A stretch of 64,000 nucleotides of DNA from Melastoma dodecandrum (GCA_029817715.1 JARUPY010000165.1:124001-188000); one strand, 5' to 3'. Shown: positions 22,456-34,852, numbered from the stretch's first letter. Numbers and translations: made by a program. Notes: generated by a model from the sequence alone, not told the origin.

Positions 22456-24567
22456 TGTTGGATCGTTCAGGAACACTAAGAGGGGGGTGAATTAGTGTTT
22501 ATAACTTTTTCGCCATTTCTCAGTGTCAGCGGAAGCGTACTGTATCACAGCAGAACGTTTCTCAGAATGAGAACTGCTTTGCTGTAACCGTTACGACTTA
22601 ATCGTTGGATTCTCGTACTAGTGTTTACGCGATCGTAAGGGACACAGTAGTTTATAGTGGTTCGGCCTTAATCGACCTACGTCTACTTTCCACCGTAGAG
22701 GTGATTCCACTATTTGAAAATAATGGGTGCAAAGAGCCCTTGCACTAGGCGTAACTTTTTCTCACAAAGTGAGATTTAGAATCCCGTACAACAGATGATC
22801 ACTCCTGGCAACGGTCAGCTCCTCACACAGTGGACGTCTGATCGTGTCCAGCAGAATGATGCTCACGCTCAGCAGTTGATTGCTCAAAGGATTCGCACAC
22901 AGCTCGTTGTCGCTTAATATAAACCTGACTATCAAAGCAGAGAGACAACGTTGTGTTAGTATATAAATCCTCACAGATAATTCCTTACAGTGAAGAATGG
23001 CTTCTCAGAGAGCAGCCCGTTTCTGCTTCACAGCGAAGGAATGCTTCGGCACTTGTTTGCTCAGAAGAGGATTTCCACAAAGATTTCGTCCCTTCTCCAG
23101 ATGATCCTGTCTATAAGCGCAAGAGAGACAACCACAAAGTTGATCAAATAGATCACCACAAAGATCACTAAGAGAAGAACCACAAAGATCACAAAGAAAA
23201 CCACAAAGCCACTTAGAAGGTATCCGTCCTACACTCAGTTCGGACGTGCACCGTTACCACAGCCGTGACTCACTGCACTGCACACCCAGTGCCTAGGGTG
23301 GAATTTTCCGATCCGTTGGCTTCCACGCAACCTGCTTTACTAACCCTCTGTATCAGGCGTTCAAGACTTCTGCACAGCACCCCTGTGCTCGGGAGGAACT
23401 CTTTCCACTCTGGCGGCGTTCCCAACGCCTGCTCTACCCTGCAGGCATGAGACTTCTGGCGCGCACCCACAAGTGCGTGTCTAACTGCTCAAACTCCGTA
23501 GGCTCGAGACTTCCCTGCGAAAAGACACGACAAGAACGGCTTCTTGCCGATGGGTCAGCAACCGGTTACTGCAATCAGCACAGGTATTCACCTAGCTTCC
23601 CTCAGACGATTCGCCGGCTGCTCGTTGAACGCACGAGGACACCTAGTCCCTCTCACGACGATCAAGGAATCTGAACTCAGCCCCTTGACACCCTCGCACG
23701 CAGTTTGCGAGCAATAAGAACCAGGAGACACTTAGCACCTTCCGCTCTCCGTCGACCACTTAGACCACTCAGACCACTCAGCCACTCAGCCCACTTAGAA
23801 ATCGTTCGAAAACGTTATGAGATTATGTGAGGGTCATCTGGTATAAAAAGGAACGAAACAAATAATCGGTTTTCCAAAAACGAATAATTTGTTTCCTAAA
23901 ATCAGAATACAGGAAGCTGTAATCGTGGATCAGCAACAGGATGCTCAACGGTCATAATGACCAAGAAGGGAAGGAAATCTTTGGTGATATTCCTTGCACG
24001 TATAATCTTATCAGATTAAATAATGATTATCAGAATCAGATAATATATTTAATCATTAAATATAATTAGACTGCAATAAGCAAATCTGGAATAATAATTA
24101 TTCTTTCATCAGCGCAATAACGCAGAATAGTTTTGCTGTAATGCAGCAATGTCTTTCTTAAGTGTAACGACACATTGCTTAGGTTGCAGCGTAACATTGC
24201 TGCAGGATAACATTGCTGCAGGATATCCAAGAAATATTTTGTTTCCAAAATTAAACTTGGAAAGCTAATCTCGCAATATTTAAATGCCTAAACATTTATA
24301 ATGAGATCATTAAGCTATATTAAATGAACTTGGACACTCAGACGAATATTCTGAATTAGCCCAATATAAAATGTGAATATTAGAAAATATGTTTCCATAT
24401 TTTCAATGTTTGTGCGTAAAATCACAGTAACATTTTACTGTAACGCAACAAACTGTAATTGTTGCTTGCTGTGATTCAGTAACACATTTCTCAAGCTCAT
24501 CACTAAGAATAAGCGAAGTGTTTCAGCGACTAGCTTCTCAAGCTCATCATCAAAACCATGACTAACA
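22456..24567 (-). repeat. LTR 3 (5' LTR of the tandem in element sense)
   Basis: 2112 bp, TG...CA, the most diverged of the three by eye. It would carry the promoter for transcription through unit 2 into unit 1. It is followed by TSD GAAAA. Confidence 0.95.
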
Positions 24568-24572
24568 GAAAA
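24568..24572. repeat. target-site duplication, right copy (GAAAA)
   Basis: Matches 6011-6015 exactly. Confidence 0.9.
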
Positions 24573-26865
24573 TGAATAATCTCTTACATTCATTTAAAGT
24601 TTTCATTTTCTATAATCTAGTATAATTCTCTTACACTAGAATTCATTGAAAAACATACATTTGTTAAATGGTGGACATGCTTACAAGTCTCACACTTACA
24701 TGATTTTCCTTATAAAAGTTAGTAAGCTTTTAATTCAATTTTATAAAAAAAATTAGTACTTTTAGTGTTAATCACATTTTATTTTCTTGACCACTTTAAT
24801 CAAACTAAACTTTAAATTGCTTGAAATTACGAGATTAGTTTTAATTAAAGATTAACTAATATGATTTATTTTTAATTATATTAATTAGAAATTAACTTTA
24901 AAATTTATTAAAATCCAAGAAAATTGAAAAGCAACATAAGTTGAAGCTAAGCCCATATAAATGGACTCGGGCCTTCAATTTCATTAGTGAAATGGCCAAG
25001 GTATAATCATAAGTCCATTCTATATTCAAGATCATTTAAGTGAAAACTTTCAATGTTTATCATCATAAACTATTTCCCTCCATTCCTAACAAACTAAGGA
25101 AGAATGAACATGGATTATTTTCAACTAAAAGTGAATTCTAATTAATTGGAGTATAAAACGAATTTGTGCACATCTGAAATAGCGAGTCATGCGAAGTTCA
25201 TCTGAATTGGCAAACGAGTAATTTAACGCTCATCTACCTTTCTCCAGTTGTTTGAAGTTCATCGTAGATGATCTGGGGTGTCCGATCGTGCACAGCATTC
25301 ATCTGATGGTTATTCAACCCTTCTATGGTGTCCTTAGATAGATAGAGAGACCTTTAGTATAAATTTATTTAAAGTAGGTGAGGTAGCAAGGAGTGATGTT
25401 CTAAAACAAGGTTAACCAGAAAAATATTTACCGAAATAAGGTAACAACTCTAAAAATTAGTCAAATAATATCCCTAAATAGGGGTTAGAAATACCGAGTT
25501 CGTTCCTTAAAGAACAGTGTGTTTTTAACAATGAGTTCGCCTCTGAAAAATGTGTTTCAAACACCCAGTTGCCAATATTTCACAAGTAAACTCTTCTGAA
25601 ATACCAATTTCTCAATTTTCCACGAATGCACTCGTTTACAACGAGCGATGAATTTTAAAATTTATTACTTTATTTCGTGAAGTATCTTTTCGGTCAATTT
25701 TATTTCGGAACAAACATCGAGCAGCTAAGATGAGGTTAATTATCCACAAAAATATTGTAAATCGTCCCACAAGAAATAAATTTTCCATGTTAGATCGAGG
25801 AAATCTTTAAATTGTAGAAAATGAATGTATTTATGTTATCTCGTTTTTTTTCCAATAAAGAGACGTAGAAAAGTAACTTCCCATTTCCTCTGTCCCGATA
25901 AGACAAATCATAAAAAAAAAAAAAATCTAAGAAGAAGAAGAAGAAGAAGAAGAAATGTTTCCGAGTATTCAAAATAAAAATATAAAAAATAAAAAAGTTT
26001 CAACTCCTTTGAATAATCTCCTTCCCATGCATGCATGCATGCGCACACGTTTTAGGGGGGCAACGCGATTTTAATGTCCAAATGAACTGAATCAAACCCG
26101 CATAACGAGCAAGTTGTCCAATGAAGACAACATTTTAGGAGTCCACTCTTTCCGGCTGTTTCCCCTCTCCGGCCATGTCGACACATTCTTTCGTGGACCA
26201 AAATCGATCGGGGATAGGAACGTTTCAGGAGACGGAACGAATGGGCGAGGGTGACGAAAACGACCATGCCGACTTCAATCTCATAATCACCTCTTCCTCT
26301 TTGTCAAAACGTTATGACTACTGACTACAACTATCAGCCACAATAATTTAACCTTTAAGATTTTTCTTTTTTATTGTTTAAAATTTTCTTGTCCGTCGTT
26401 ATCGTGATCGTTTGTTTCTTCACACGATAAAGACAAGAAAAATATAGCAGCCGTAGGTTAGAGCTGACTTAACTAATAAAAAGAAGAAGAAGAAGAAGAA
26501 GATTTGGGGGGGGGGAGAAGACAACAAGGGGAAAGTTTGTCGGATGCATCTTGACCAATTACGTCGGTGTTTCCGCCAAATCAGCCGGATCATGCCTTCG
26601 TCTTTAATTTACCAGCTTCAACTTTATGGTGGTGGGCCCTACTTTTTCTTAACATTTTTTATTATTAAATATTATTTTATTTTCATTACCGAAATCTTCT
26701 CCTCCTCCATCGCCATCGCCAAATCTCGTCACGAATATATATCAATAAATATTGGACCCACGACCGCATTCGAATATGATTCAAAAATGTCAAAAAAAAA
26801 AAATTCTCATTTTACCAAGATTCTCGTCTCAAAAAGGTTTTAAAAATTTTTATACAGTGTTTCTT
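24573..26865. other. AT-rich intergenic DNA with microsatellites
   Basis: No supported gene. It contains an (AAG)n run at about 25928-25955, an 'atgc' repeat at about 26028-26043, and (AAG)n followed by a G run at about 26480-26515. Short ORFs here are low-complexity. Confidence 0.5.
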
Positions 26866-27261
26866 AAGGGTGAGCAACGAACCGGTACTGTAGGATCGGT
26901 ATCAAGACCGGTTCTCGAATTGACCGGGTTGTATCTAGATTCTATATTTTTTAGAACATGTAGTATTAAGTATGGTAACGAGTTCTTACATTGGATCCAA
27001 CTTGAAGAACTAGTAACCTGACGTATTTATAAATTAATTCTGATATATAAATTATAATTTATAATAATCGACGTTAAATTTTCCTTAATTTTCCTCGAAC
27101 CTAACGTTAATTTCCCTCTCAAAAGCGCTAAAAACCCAGTGTCAATGGTAGGACTTGGTATGTTCATTGTGATGCACTTCTTTTTTTCTTGGCACAAAAC
27201 TTTCCAACTCTCTCACCTAAACTACTTGGAGTGGATTGAGTCAATCACCGTAACGGGTCTT

Positions 27262-27515
27262 TGAAATGAATTATCATATAAAAGATCCTTCAAGTTTGCG
27301 TTAAATTAAATTACACGTTAAATAATTGTGTGGCACAATTGGACATGGAAATCGACACCGGTTCGGGAACCGAAACCAAAATCAGAACCGACGTGGTATG
27401 TTCTAGGGTGGTTCTTTAATTCACATGGTATGTTTTAGGTTCTAAAAATAAGAAACCAGACATTATAGTGTAGGTTTCGGGTTTCATGTTCAGAACTTAA
27501 CCGCCTGTGATTGTC
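27262..27515 (+). repeat. dispersed repeat, copy A (second copy at 56591)
   Basis: Starts near 'gaattatcatataaaa' and runs through 'acacgttaaa.aattgtgt' and 'acattatag.gtaggt' to 'ccgcc'. The same order of words recurs at 56591-56825. The right end at about 27513-27526 ('gtgattgtccctag') is roughly the reverse complement of a 'taggggtgattatggg' stretch at 58983, which hints at a hAT-like non-autonomous element. Boundaries and TSD are not clear. Confidence 0.5.
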
Positions 27516-28551
27516 CCTAGCAATTCTTATTATAACAAATACGAAGAAAATTTATAAAATACAGTTTTTATTGGTAATTTTATAAAATTATGATTTTCTT
27601 AATATTTTTTAAGTTCAAATATCTACATTGTTCGGAACATATCCATTCCATCTCCTTATATTCATCACAAAACAACTCAATCAATCTGGCCAAACTAAGG
27701 CCTAATATACTCCAGCCTTGCCACTTGGGTATCCCTTTATATCTGCATACAAAAATATTTGATATTATAGAGCCATTTTACTCGTCTGCATATTTGATTG
27801 CAACAAGTCAATACAATTTACATCGAATGCGTGAATATCACAATCAAATGGCTTCTTATCTACAAAACACAATTAAGAAACATTGGAAAATTTTATTTCT
27901 TAGACTCAATCAAGTTTTGAATAAAATTTTCTAAATGTTAGACCGTATCTTGTAGCATGAGTAAACGAGTCGTGCTACTTGTAATAATTTTTTTTTGTTT
28001 TCTCCCGATATGTCATAGGAACTTGATGTCCGGCTGTCATTTTTTGCAAGAATAAAATGTCTCGTTTGCCCTTTTTTATGTCAAAAGAATACATCATTGC
28101 TTGACCTTTGCAATACTTTTGCTTTGAAAATTTTCTTTTCTAAAGATTCATACGTTGTTGTTTCTCCCTTCGTGTATTCAACAATATCAGCTTATCAATC
28201 AATGTCTATTTGATAGTCTTCCACCGGGTGCTTTTCCTCTCTAAGTACCATTTCAGAGGTAGTAGCTCACTTGGACAACTTGTACAAATCCCTAAATATT
28301 TCGTTTTGCAGATTCTTTCTTAGCCTCTAATCAGGAGGAGCATTATGAACTACAGATACCAGCTCCCGCTCTGAAGTAGCAGTAGTGCATTTCATCCCAG
28401 CCAATCTGAATCCGGTAAAAAATTGTTCTAGCCATTCTCCAAGTTGTCACCTCACTTGGGTCAAATCCACAATAGTTACAAGTGGCTCAAGATGACTAAA
28501 AGTTTGTAAAAACTTAATATGCCTCTCTCTCCAACCTATGACTGAGAATGC

Positions 28552-29049
28552 TTAGCTGGTGAGTGAGTTAAGAAACATGCATAATTTCAGGAAATTATTG
28601 GTTGTGACTTCTTTTGTAAGCACAATGAAGCGAGCTAGATGTTTTACCTGAGTCACCTCATCCTCCTCCGTAGAGAAACTGAGTAAATTCAGGCATTCGA
28701 TGCCCCCTTGATATGGATGGTCCCTGTCAATGTACCCTGGGTAAGGCAGCCTGTAAAAATTCATCTCCTCACCCCTCTGATTCCTGGGTACTAACTGCCC
28801 CGCCAGGCAAGTAATGTGCTGGGCAATTTTTGGGTACATACAATGTCTTCCATTTACTTTTGGTGTATAAAGATGTGGTCTCCCTGCTTGTGAGCTGCTC
28901 GAGCGTGTAAAAAATCTCTCGCTTATAATGTGAAGCCTAACTGGTTGATCATCTTTTTCCTGCATGATTGACTTTATTAGGACATTTGGTAAAGAAGGAA
29001 TTAAGCCAAGCATATATTTGTCACATCTCCCAAACGTGCAAACTTTCAC
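28552..29049 (-). other. unrecognised 165-codon ORF
   Basis: An open frame on the minus strand, moderately mixed in composition, with Cys residues and a 'PKIAQHITCLAGQLVPR' stretch. I recognise no domain. No promoter or splice context is visible, and the flanks are decayed repeat-like sequence. It may be a relic of a retroelement ORF or spurious. Confidence 0.2.
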
Positions 29050-29228
29050 GTCGTTGCTTCTCGATACCAGACTCTATGCTTTCACGTTAGTACATTTTGT
29101 GGTACTAAAATTTAATTTTCGTTTTCCTTCAGCAATGGCCATTTCGAGAGCTTCTAGCGATGAGTTGCCTATCAAAATATTGGTACATAGAGAACACTTT
29201 TCCCCAGCGCATTGTTTTACCTCGTAAC

Positions 29229-29620
29229 TGTAGAAACTTTACCATTTGACTTAAAAGCTTAAACTCCGGCATCTTTCGCTATGGGCCCTTGGTTCAAGGC
29301 TAGGCAGGCACTTTTTGGCCTCTCGCCTTATTTTGGGGATTTTTGCATACGCAGGGCTTTGAACCCAAGTTCGCCCTTTTAGGTCAAACTGTAAGGTTTC
29401 TACATGGTATCGGAGCAGTCCTGAGTTCAAACCCCCGCGCACGCAAAAATCCCCAAAATAAGGCGAGAGGCCAAAAAGTGCCCACCTAAATTTGAACCAA
29501 GGGCCCAGAGCCAAAGATGCCGGCCCAGTTCGGCTTGAGGGGGCGTGTTAAACTATATAATGTATAATCAAGCCCCACCTAATAGCTTAAGCTTTTAGGT
29601 CAAACGGTAAGATTTTTACA
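29229..29620. mobile_element. head-to-head inverted pair of TRIM-like elements
   Basis: The right part (about 29370-29620, plus strand) has an LTR tail ending 'tttctaca' at 29404, a tRNA-Met-type PBS 'tggtatcggagcag' at 29405-29418, about 110 bp internal sequence, a purine tract 'gaggggg' at 29537-29543, and a 75-bp right LTR 29546-29620 (TG...CA). The left part (29229-29370) is the reverse complement of the internal sequence and LTR tail, including 'aaaaatccccaaaataaggc'. The arms are about 100 bp with a 75-bp centre. TRIMs are short non-coding LTR elements. Confidence 0.7.
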
Positions 29621-30990
29621 ATAACCTCATTCAACGTATTAAGAGTGTTCATCATTTTCTATTATTCATATATCAGCACTTAACCTTTCGCTCCATTTGA
29701 TCTGGAGAACAAACATTCTCGAGTTCGGTTACGTCACCGATGTCAAATGACTGGACATTCACAAGGTCATTATTTGAACCGTCGGCATTTCTACCTGAAT
29801 TTGCAGACGCTTCTTCCGACTTTGCCCCGTCGGGGGGTCTTCTGCATTTACAGAATTCTTGTTGGCTCTTTTAATCATCACGAACAAAATATACTCCCGT
29901 TGTGATCGTCAAAATTGTGTTGTCAGGAATATTTGGTCACGAACAACACGAGTTCGATTTCGAGTTTTGACCGTGATCGCGAAACCATTACAATGAATGT
30001 TGTCCACGACGTACACTAACCCTAAAACGAACACAATCGAATTCGGACCTGGGTGGTCTTCGGACCTTCTGCTCGCACCTTTCGTCTTATTCTTGTTTTG
30101 GCAGTCTTCTCGTTCTAGCTTCACCCGTCTTGACTTAATGACTCAGTCTCCTTGCCATTCCCCTCGCCTTGACACCTTCGTGCTCGCTTAACTTTTCTGA
30201 ATTCCGACGTACCGATCCCCCCTTGACTTTCCTCGTGTCGGTACACTTTGCCTCGATCCTTGACTTTTAAGCCTTATAGCCATTTCTGGCGTTGAGTTCA
30301 AACAATCATGTGGAGTACGGTCTCACGTATTTCCCATTTTTGGGGCGAGAGCAAGCTGGGAGGGCTTCTTACTTAGGTATTTATCTCTTTCTTCTTGTTA
30401 TTTGATTTTAAGGTTTCATGCTGCAATTCCCAGATCCCTAAAAAGAAGCTCCCTCGTAATCTCCCCACCCCCCCATCTTTTGCAAGTCTTATTGCCAAAG
30501 TCCTCTTCCTCCACATTACTTTCGGTCGAATTAATACCCCCCAAATAATAAAAAAGAGTGAAAATAACTCAAATCGTTTTCATAATTCCCATGATTGTCT
30601 TTGAGATCAAGTGGACACGTTCGTGAATAGTCACGTAAAATCTAGGTTCGAATCTTAGGGATATCAACGAGGCCAGGCCTAACCTTACTGAACCCGACTT
30701 ACCCGGTCGGTCGGAGTCCGGCAAACTAGTAATAAAAACAATTCCAGATAATAATCGAATGGATGATTATTTAACTCACATGCAAAAAAGACAGTCGATT
30801 AAAAAAAAACAGAAAAACATTAAAAAAATGAAGTTTATATTATTATTATTATTATTATATTGTTCGTCATCGTCGGAAAAGATCAAATCAAGCCCCCTTG
30901 TTTTGAAGAAGCAATTTTGTTTCTTTTTTTTAAATAAAAAAATTGGACGAATTCTTTTCCCAATCCGCCGACATGAAATAACGTTCTTTT
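29621..30990. other. intergenic, nothing firmly recognised
   Basis: A tRNA-type box B-like word 'ggttcgaatct' at about 30641 inside 'caagtgg...aaactagtaataaaa' could be a decayed SINE. A TTA repeat is at about 30838-30857. No gene supported. Confidence 0.4.
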
Positions 30991-30997
30991 TTTTTTT

Positions 30998-31005
30998 TAT
31001 AAATA
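30998..31005 (+). promoter_or_regulatory. TATA box of the ERF gene (tataaata)
   Basis: TATAAATA after a T run, about 170 bases before the chosen start codon at 31176. Fits a 5' UTR of roughly 140 bases. Confidence 0.6.
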
Positions 31006-31175
31006 GGGGGGCGGGTAATTAAATAGCAATTGGTTATGGGCGGAGTCAACTCAACCCTTTCCACACCAAACCTAAGCAAAAAAAGAAACTACATTTTTTT
31101 CAAGCCAAAATAAAAAACCAAAGCCTTCCTATTGGTATTCACCCCACCCACACCCAAGTGTTTCCCTCCCTCTAT

Positions 31176-32194
31176 ATGATCAAGGTGGCGAATCCCATGG
31201 ACGGTAGCCCCAACCACGAGATCCATCCGCCGTGGCTCGACTGCGAACTATCAACCCTGCAGCACCACCACCACCAGCATGATCGCCAGCCTCATCCATT
31301 TCCCCCCCGGTTAGCTCATGATCATTCAGTGGCTTTCGACAGGGACAGAGAGATGTCTGTCATTGTGGACGCGTTACGCCGGGTCATCTCCGGGGAAGCA
31401 GCCCAGTTCCCTGAGCCGAGACGTGATGGAAGACGAGAGGAGGAAGCGGGTAGGCTGGAGCCGGCTGCTGACCCTGATGCCAGCAGATCCACGTCATCGT
31501 CCAGCCGGAGAGGTAATAAAAGTTATTTTCTCTGCCGGGGTAAGGCAGAAATATGGCTGATTCATAGAACCAAACTGTCAAATGTATGAAGCTTCCGTCT
31601 GTTCCAGCCATGGAAGAAATTGCATCCAGTGCTTCGGTGGTTCTGGCCCCTGCGCCGATGTACGAATATTTTTACAACCATTCGGCTGACCCCACCTCCG
31701 AGAACCTAGCCGACCCCAGGAGGAAGTATAGGGGAGTTCGGCAGAGGCCATGGGGAAAGTGGGCTGCAGAGATCCGGGACCCAGTCAAGGCAGCCCGAGT
31801 TTGGCTTGGCACCTTCGACACAGCGGAGGCCGCAGCCAGGGCCTATGATGAGGCTGCACTCAACTTCAGGGGCAGCAAAGCCAAACTCAACTTCCCCGAA
31901 AACGTCAGACTCCTGCAATCGCATGCCGAGAACCAGCTTCCGATCTCGGGATCCTCCCAGACAGCCCTTCCGGCATCAACCGCGGAGACAACCTCCCCCT
32001 TCTTCCCTCAAATGCAGCCGCCGCAGCCGTCGGCGTTGACCATGTACGACTACAAGCAAACACTTTTGTTACATCCAAACACATCATCGTTTCTTCCAGG
32101 ATCTCCTCAGCATATCGACGCTGGCTCCTTGTTGGTTGATCAACAACAGGATTTCCAATTGATGCCTAACGACAGCAGTCGCATTTGCCCGTAG
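31176..32194 (+). CDS. AP2/ERF transcription factor, group X (ABR1/ERF114-like)
   Basis: Two exons: 31176-31512 and 31608-32194. The donor is AGAG|GTAATA and the acceptor TTCCAG|CC; the junction completes an Ala codon and keeps frame, giving 307 residues. A 95-base intron in this position fits the family. The single AP2/ERF DNA-binding domain is at residues about 152-211, with '[19 protein letters not shown]', '[19 protein letters not shown]' and '[12 protein letters not shown]'. The ERF-type Ala and Asp residues are present. The N-terminal exon has a His-rich run (HHHHQH) and '[17 protein letters not shown]', which resembles the conserved N-terminal helix of group X ERFs. It should bind GCC-box-type promoters in the nucleus. 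These genes are often induced by stress, ABA or wounding. The ATG at 31176 is the first in frame; another Met lies at residue 8. Paralogue identity is not certain. Confidence 0.9.
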
Positions 32195-33542
32195 AACGGA
32201 CGATTTCTCTCTGCTGCAACATTGGTCCGAGTCGAGCTATATTTCAGATGCGTCGAGTTACCCCTTAATATTGTCATCATCTTGCTTGCTTTTGTTTATC
32301 TTTCAATTGTATTTGCATTTACTTTTGTTTCTCTAGTTAATTCATAATACAAGGTTTTTTTTGTCGATGCTTCAGTAGTGATTGGATTGATGCGTGCTTA
32401 GTTCAAAATTCTCTTACAAAGACACGTGTTTAATGCTTTTTATTACAAGCGCGCTTCGAAAAAATTTGAAAAATAAGGTAGGTGGCTTTGAAATTTCGGA
32501 AACAATCTCAAATCGGACTTATAAAATTCGACAATATGTTTTTTGGAAATGAGCGGACTTAAAGATATTATTTTCAAAATTTCTAAATTATCTACTCTTT
32601 TTCGTAAATTTTTTTTTCCGAGAACATTGAATACCCAATGGAGATTACGTAATATAAAAAGTGAATAACTATAAAAGTTACTTCATACAAATTCAATATA
32701 GAACAAAAAAGGAGGAAAACAATAAGCTTGAGTTCGGTAAATTAAAAATATTCATTCGAATTCTTCTGCACTAAATCCCAACCTCCGGACGAATTGACAT
32801 GCCGGACACGTTAAATGATGATAACATTTATTATCATCACAATGCAACTAGACGGTTTGGGAAAAGATTTATGAAATTTTCAACTCATAAAATAACGTCC
32901 CTAGATACGTATTTGAAACGACGACTTTCGGTTTACATTAAAATAGTTGTTTCAAACGACGATTTGGTCAAATTCTACTTAAATTTTATCATATTCTAAG
33001 TTTATTTGGGGATATAATCTCAGTCGAAAAGCCTTGATCGACAATTGACGGCGTTTGTAAGGTCCCATAAAACAATTGACAAAGTTATTATAATGAAAGA
33101 GGAAGAGGTAATTGTTGATCATGTCGACGCCAGCCACAAGCTCCCTCTATTTGCCGTACGACGACCGACACTCCCGTTGACCACAGCAGAATAAGAAGAG
33201 AAAGGCAAAATAATCACCTTCTTCTGGATGTCATGACTGATCCACAAATACTATTCGCATTCCTCTCCTGTTGGACAATAAATACTCACAGCATTTGGGT
33301 GACCAATTCTTTATGAAGATAGTAGACTGAAAGAGGAAGGCTTCAAATACCAGCCTTAAAGTTAAGCAAACCCGAGGTAAAGAAAAGCCAATACTCAAGT
33401 GGTTGGAGTTCGTGGATGTTGGTCAAAGAGGTTGACTTGTTTTAATCCGGAGAAGAGAATGACCATCCCCCCAAAAGAAAGTAATACTTCGAGCAAATGC
33501 TCTTTGGCTTTGGATCGGAACGATTCCATTACCAGATGTTCA
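32195..33542. other. ERF 3' flank and AT-rich intergenic DNA
   Basis: The first 150-200 bases are probably ERF 3' UTR (T-rich, 'aattcataatacaagg'). The rest shows no supported feature. Confidence 0.5.
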
Positions 33543-34650
33543 TGTTGGATCGTTCTGGGGAAGTAGCTTTCACTGCTTCTTTTGCCCATTTTTGGTATAC
33601 GCGGAATCGCACCATATCGCCTCAGTAAAATGTTGCTCGGATTTTGAAATATGCCAGTTGCAAGTTCCATTTATGGATTTTGATTGATTTATTATTCGTA
33701 GGGGTATAAGCACGATCGTAATGGATACAATAAATTTCATATTATTTCGACTTTAATCGACTGACACCCATTTTTTACCAACGAAGTGATTCCGCTATAT
33801 AAAAACTGGATGCAAAATGTTATTGCACTAGGCTCACAGCCTCCCTCACAAAGTGGATAAATGAAACGGGAGATTCTCCTTTGGGTAATGATCAGCTCCT
33901 TACTCGATGAATACTTTCTCGTTACCAGCAAAGGGATGCTTACTCGATGAATACTTTCTCGTTACCAGCAAAGGGACGAGCACGTTTACCACAGTCGTGA
34001 CTCATTACACTGCACACCTAGTGCGTAGGGTGGAATTTTCTACTTTGGCTGCTCCCACACAACCTCTTATAATATCCCTTCAGGGGGTCGAAACTTCTGC
34101 ACAACAGTTACCTTTATCACTCAGGGGGAAACATTTCACTCCATCGACGTTCTCATACTCATGATCTACCTACAAGCACTAGAATTCTGGCGTGCACCTG
34201 CAAGTACGCTTCTAACTACACAAACTCCGTCGGTTAATGACTTCCTACCAAAAAACACAATAGGGATGGCTTCATGCTGATGGATTAGCAACTGGTTACT
34301 GTAATATGTATTGTATTCGTATTCTCTTAGCTTCCCTTCGACAATTCTCCAGTCGCTCGTTGAACGCACGTGGTACACACAATCTCTCTCAGGGCGACCA
34401 AGGTGTCAAACAATCCTTTGCACTCTCACACCCAGAAAGAGATTGAGACTAAAGCGATCTCACATCACTTCTCGGCTCTTCGTTGCAACCACGCAGACAC
34501 ACAACTCACACATATTTTTTAATCTGCGATGTATGTCCCCTTTTATAAGAGAGAACCATTGTTGGATTTGTCTAGGTTCATTGGAACAATTTATTTTGAT
34601 TGTTTCCTAAAATGTGGATTAATAGCGGAACATAATCGTTTGAGAAGATA
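33543..34650 (-). repeat. degenerate Sirevirus-like LTR, outer part
   Basis: Starts 'tgttggatcgttc', the same opening as the intact LTRs. 171 bases later it reads 'gatcgtaatggatacaat', matching the word found 174 bases into LTR 1. It continues with recognisable versions of 'ttgcactaggc', 'ctcacaaagtg', 'cactgcacacc.agtgc' and 'gttgaacgcac'. A 36-bp segment of it is directly duplicated ('tactcgatgaatactttctc'). It is interrupted by the gypsy relic at about 34652 and resumes near 38812. Confidence 0.75.
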
Positions 34651-34852
34651 CTGATAACTCTATGACAATAGAGTTATGGATAGACTTAATTGATGTTAGT
34701 TGTTAAGCATTTTATATGATTTATTCTTTTTTTCTTTGTTTTTGCAGTATTTGTTCATTGTCTCATCAATGTGCTTTTGGTGTGTTGATTTAGGAAAATT
34801 AGAGGAAGGAAAGCACAATTGGGAAATGAGGGCAAAGAGGTTGAAGCATGAA
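34105..34852 (+). repeat. local duplication, copy A (copy B 36990-37648)
   Basis: From 'cagttacctttatcact' to 'aagaggttgaagcatgaa' this stretch is over 90% alike to 36990-37648 by eye. Copy B lacks about 90 bases present here between 'gcgacca' and 'accacgcag'. The duplicated unit spans Sirevirus-like LTR and the start of the gypsy LTR. Confidence 0.85.
34652..34852 (+). repeat. truncated 5' LTR of a Ty3/gypsy relic
   Basis: Begins TGATAACTC with a perfect 9-bp stem hairpin (ataactcta / tagagttat, 6-base loop) at 34654-34677. The same start is at 37446. After about 200 bases the sequence changes to pol sequence, so most of this LTR and the leader and gag are gone. Confidence 0.65.

Larger units (their letters stand above)
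6016..24567 (-). mobile_element. three-LTR tandem Sirevirus-like Ty1/copia retrotransposon
   Basis: Order on the plus strand: LTR (6016-8127), internal 1 (8128-15164), LTR (15165-17276), internal 2 (17277-22455), LTR (22456-24567). All three LTRs are 2112 bp and start TG and end CA. Coding sense is the minus strand. Each internal region has a PBS matching initiator tRNA-Met next to the LTR on its right and poly-purine tracts next to the LTR on its left. Internal 1 is 7037 bp and internal 2 is 5179 bp; the 1858-bp difference is exactly one deletion in pol. The gag, integrase-before-RT order and an extra ORF after pol place it in the Sirevirus (SIRE/Maximus) group. One outer TSD pair shows a single insertion locus, so the tandem most likely arose by unequal LTR recombination. 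Confidence 0.97.

Noticed and set aside
27590..27934. 114-codon plus-strand ORF
   Set aside because: AT-rich, no recognised domain, no promoter or splice context.
31384..31611. minus-strand ORFs opposite the ERF gene
   Set aside because: Shadows of the ERF exons; the plus-strand gene model is well supported by splice sites and the AP2 domain.
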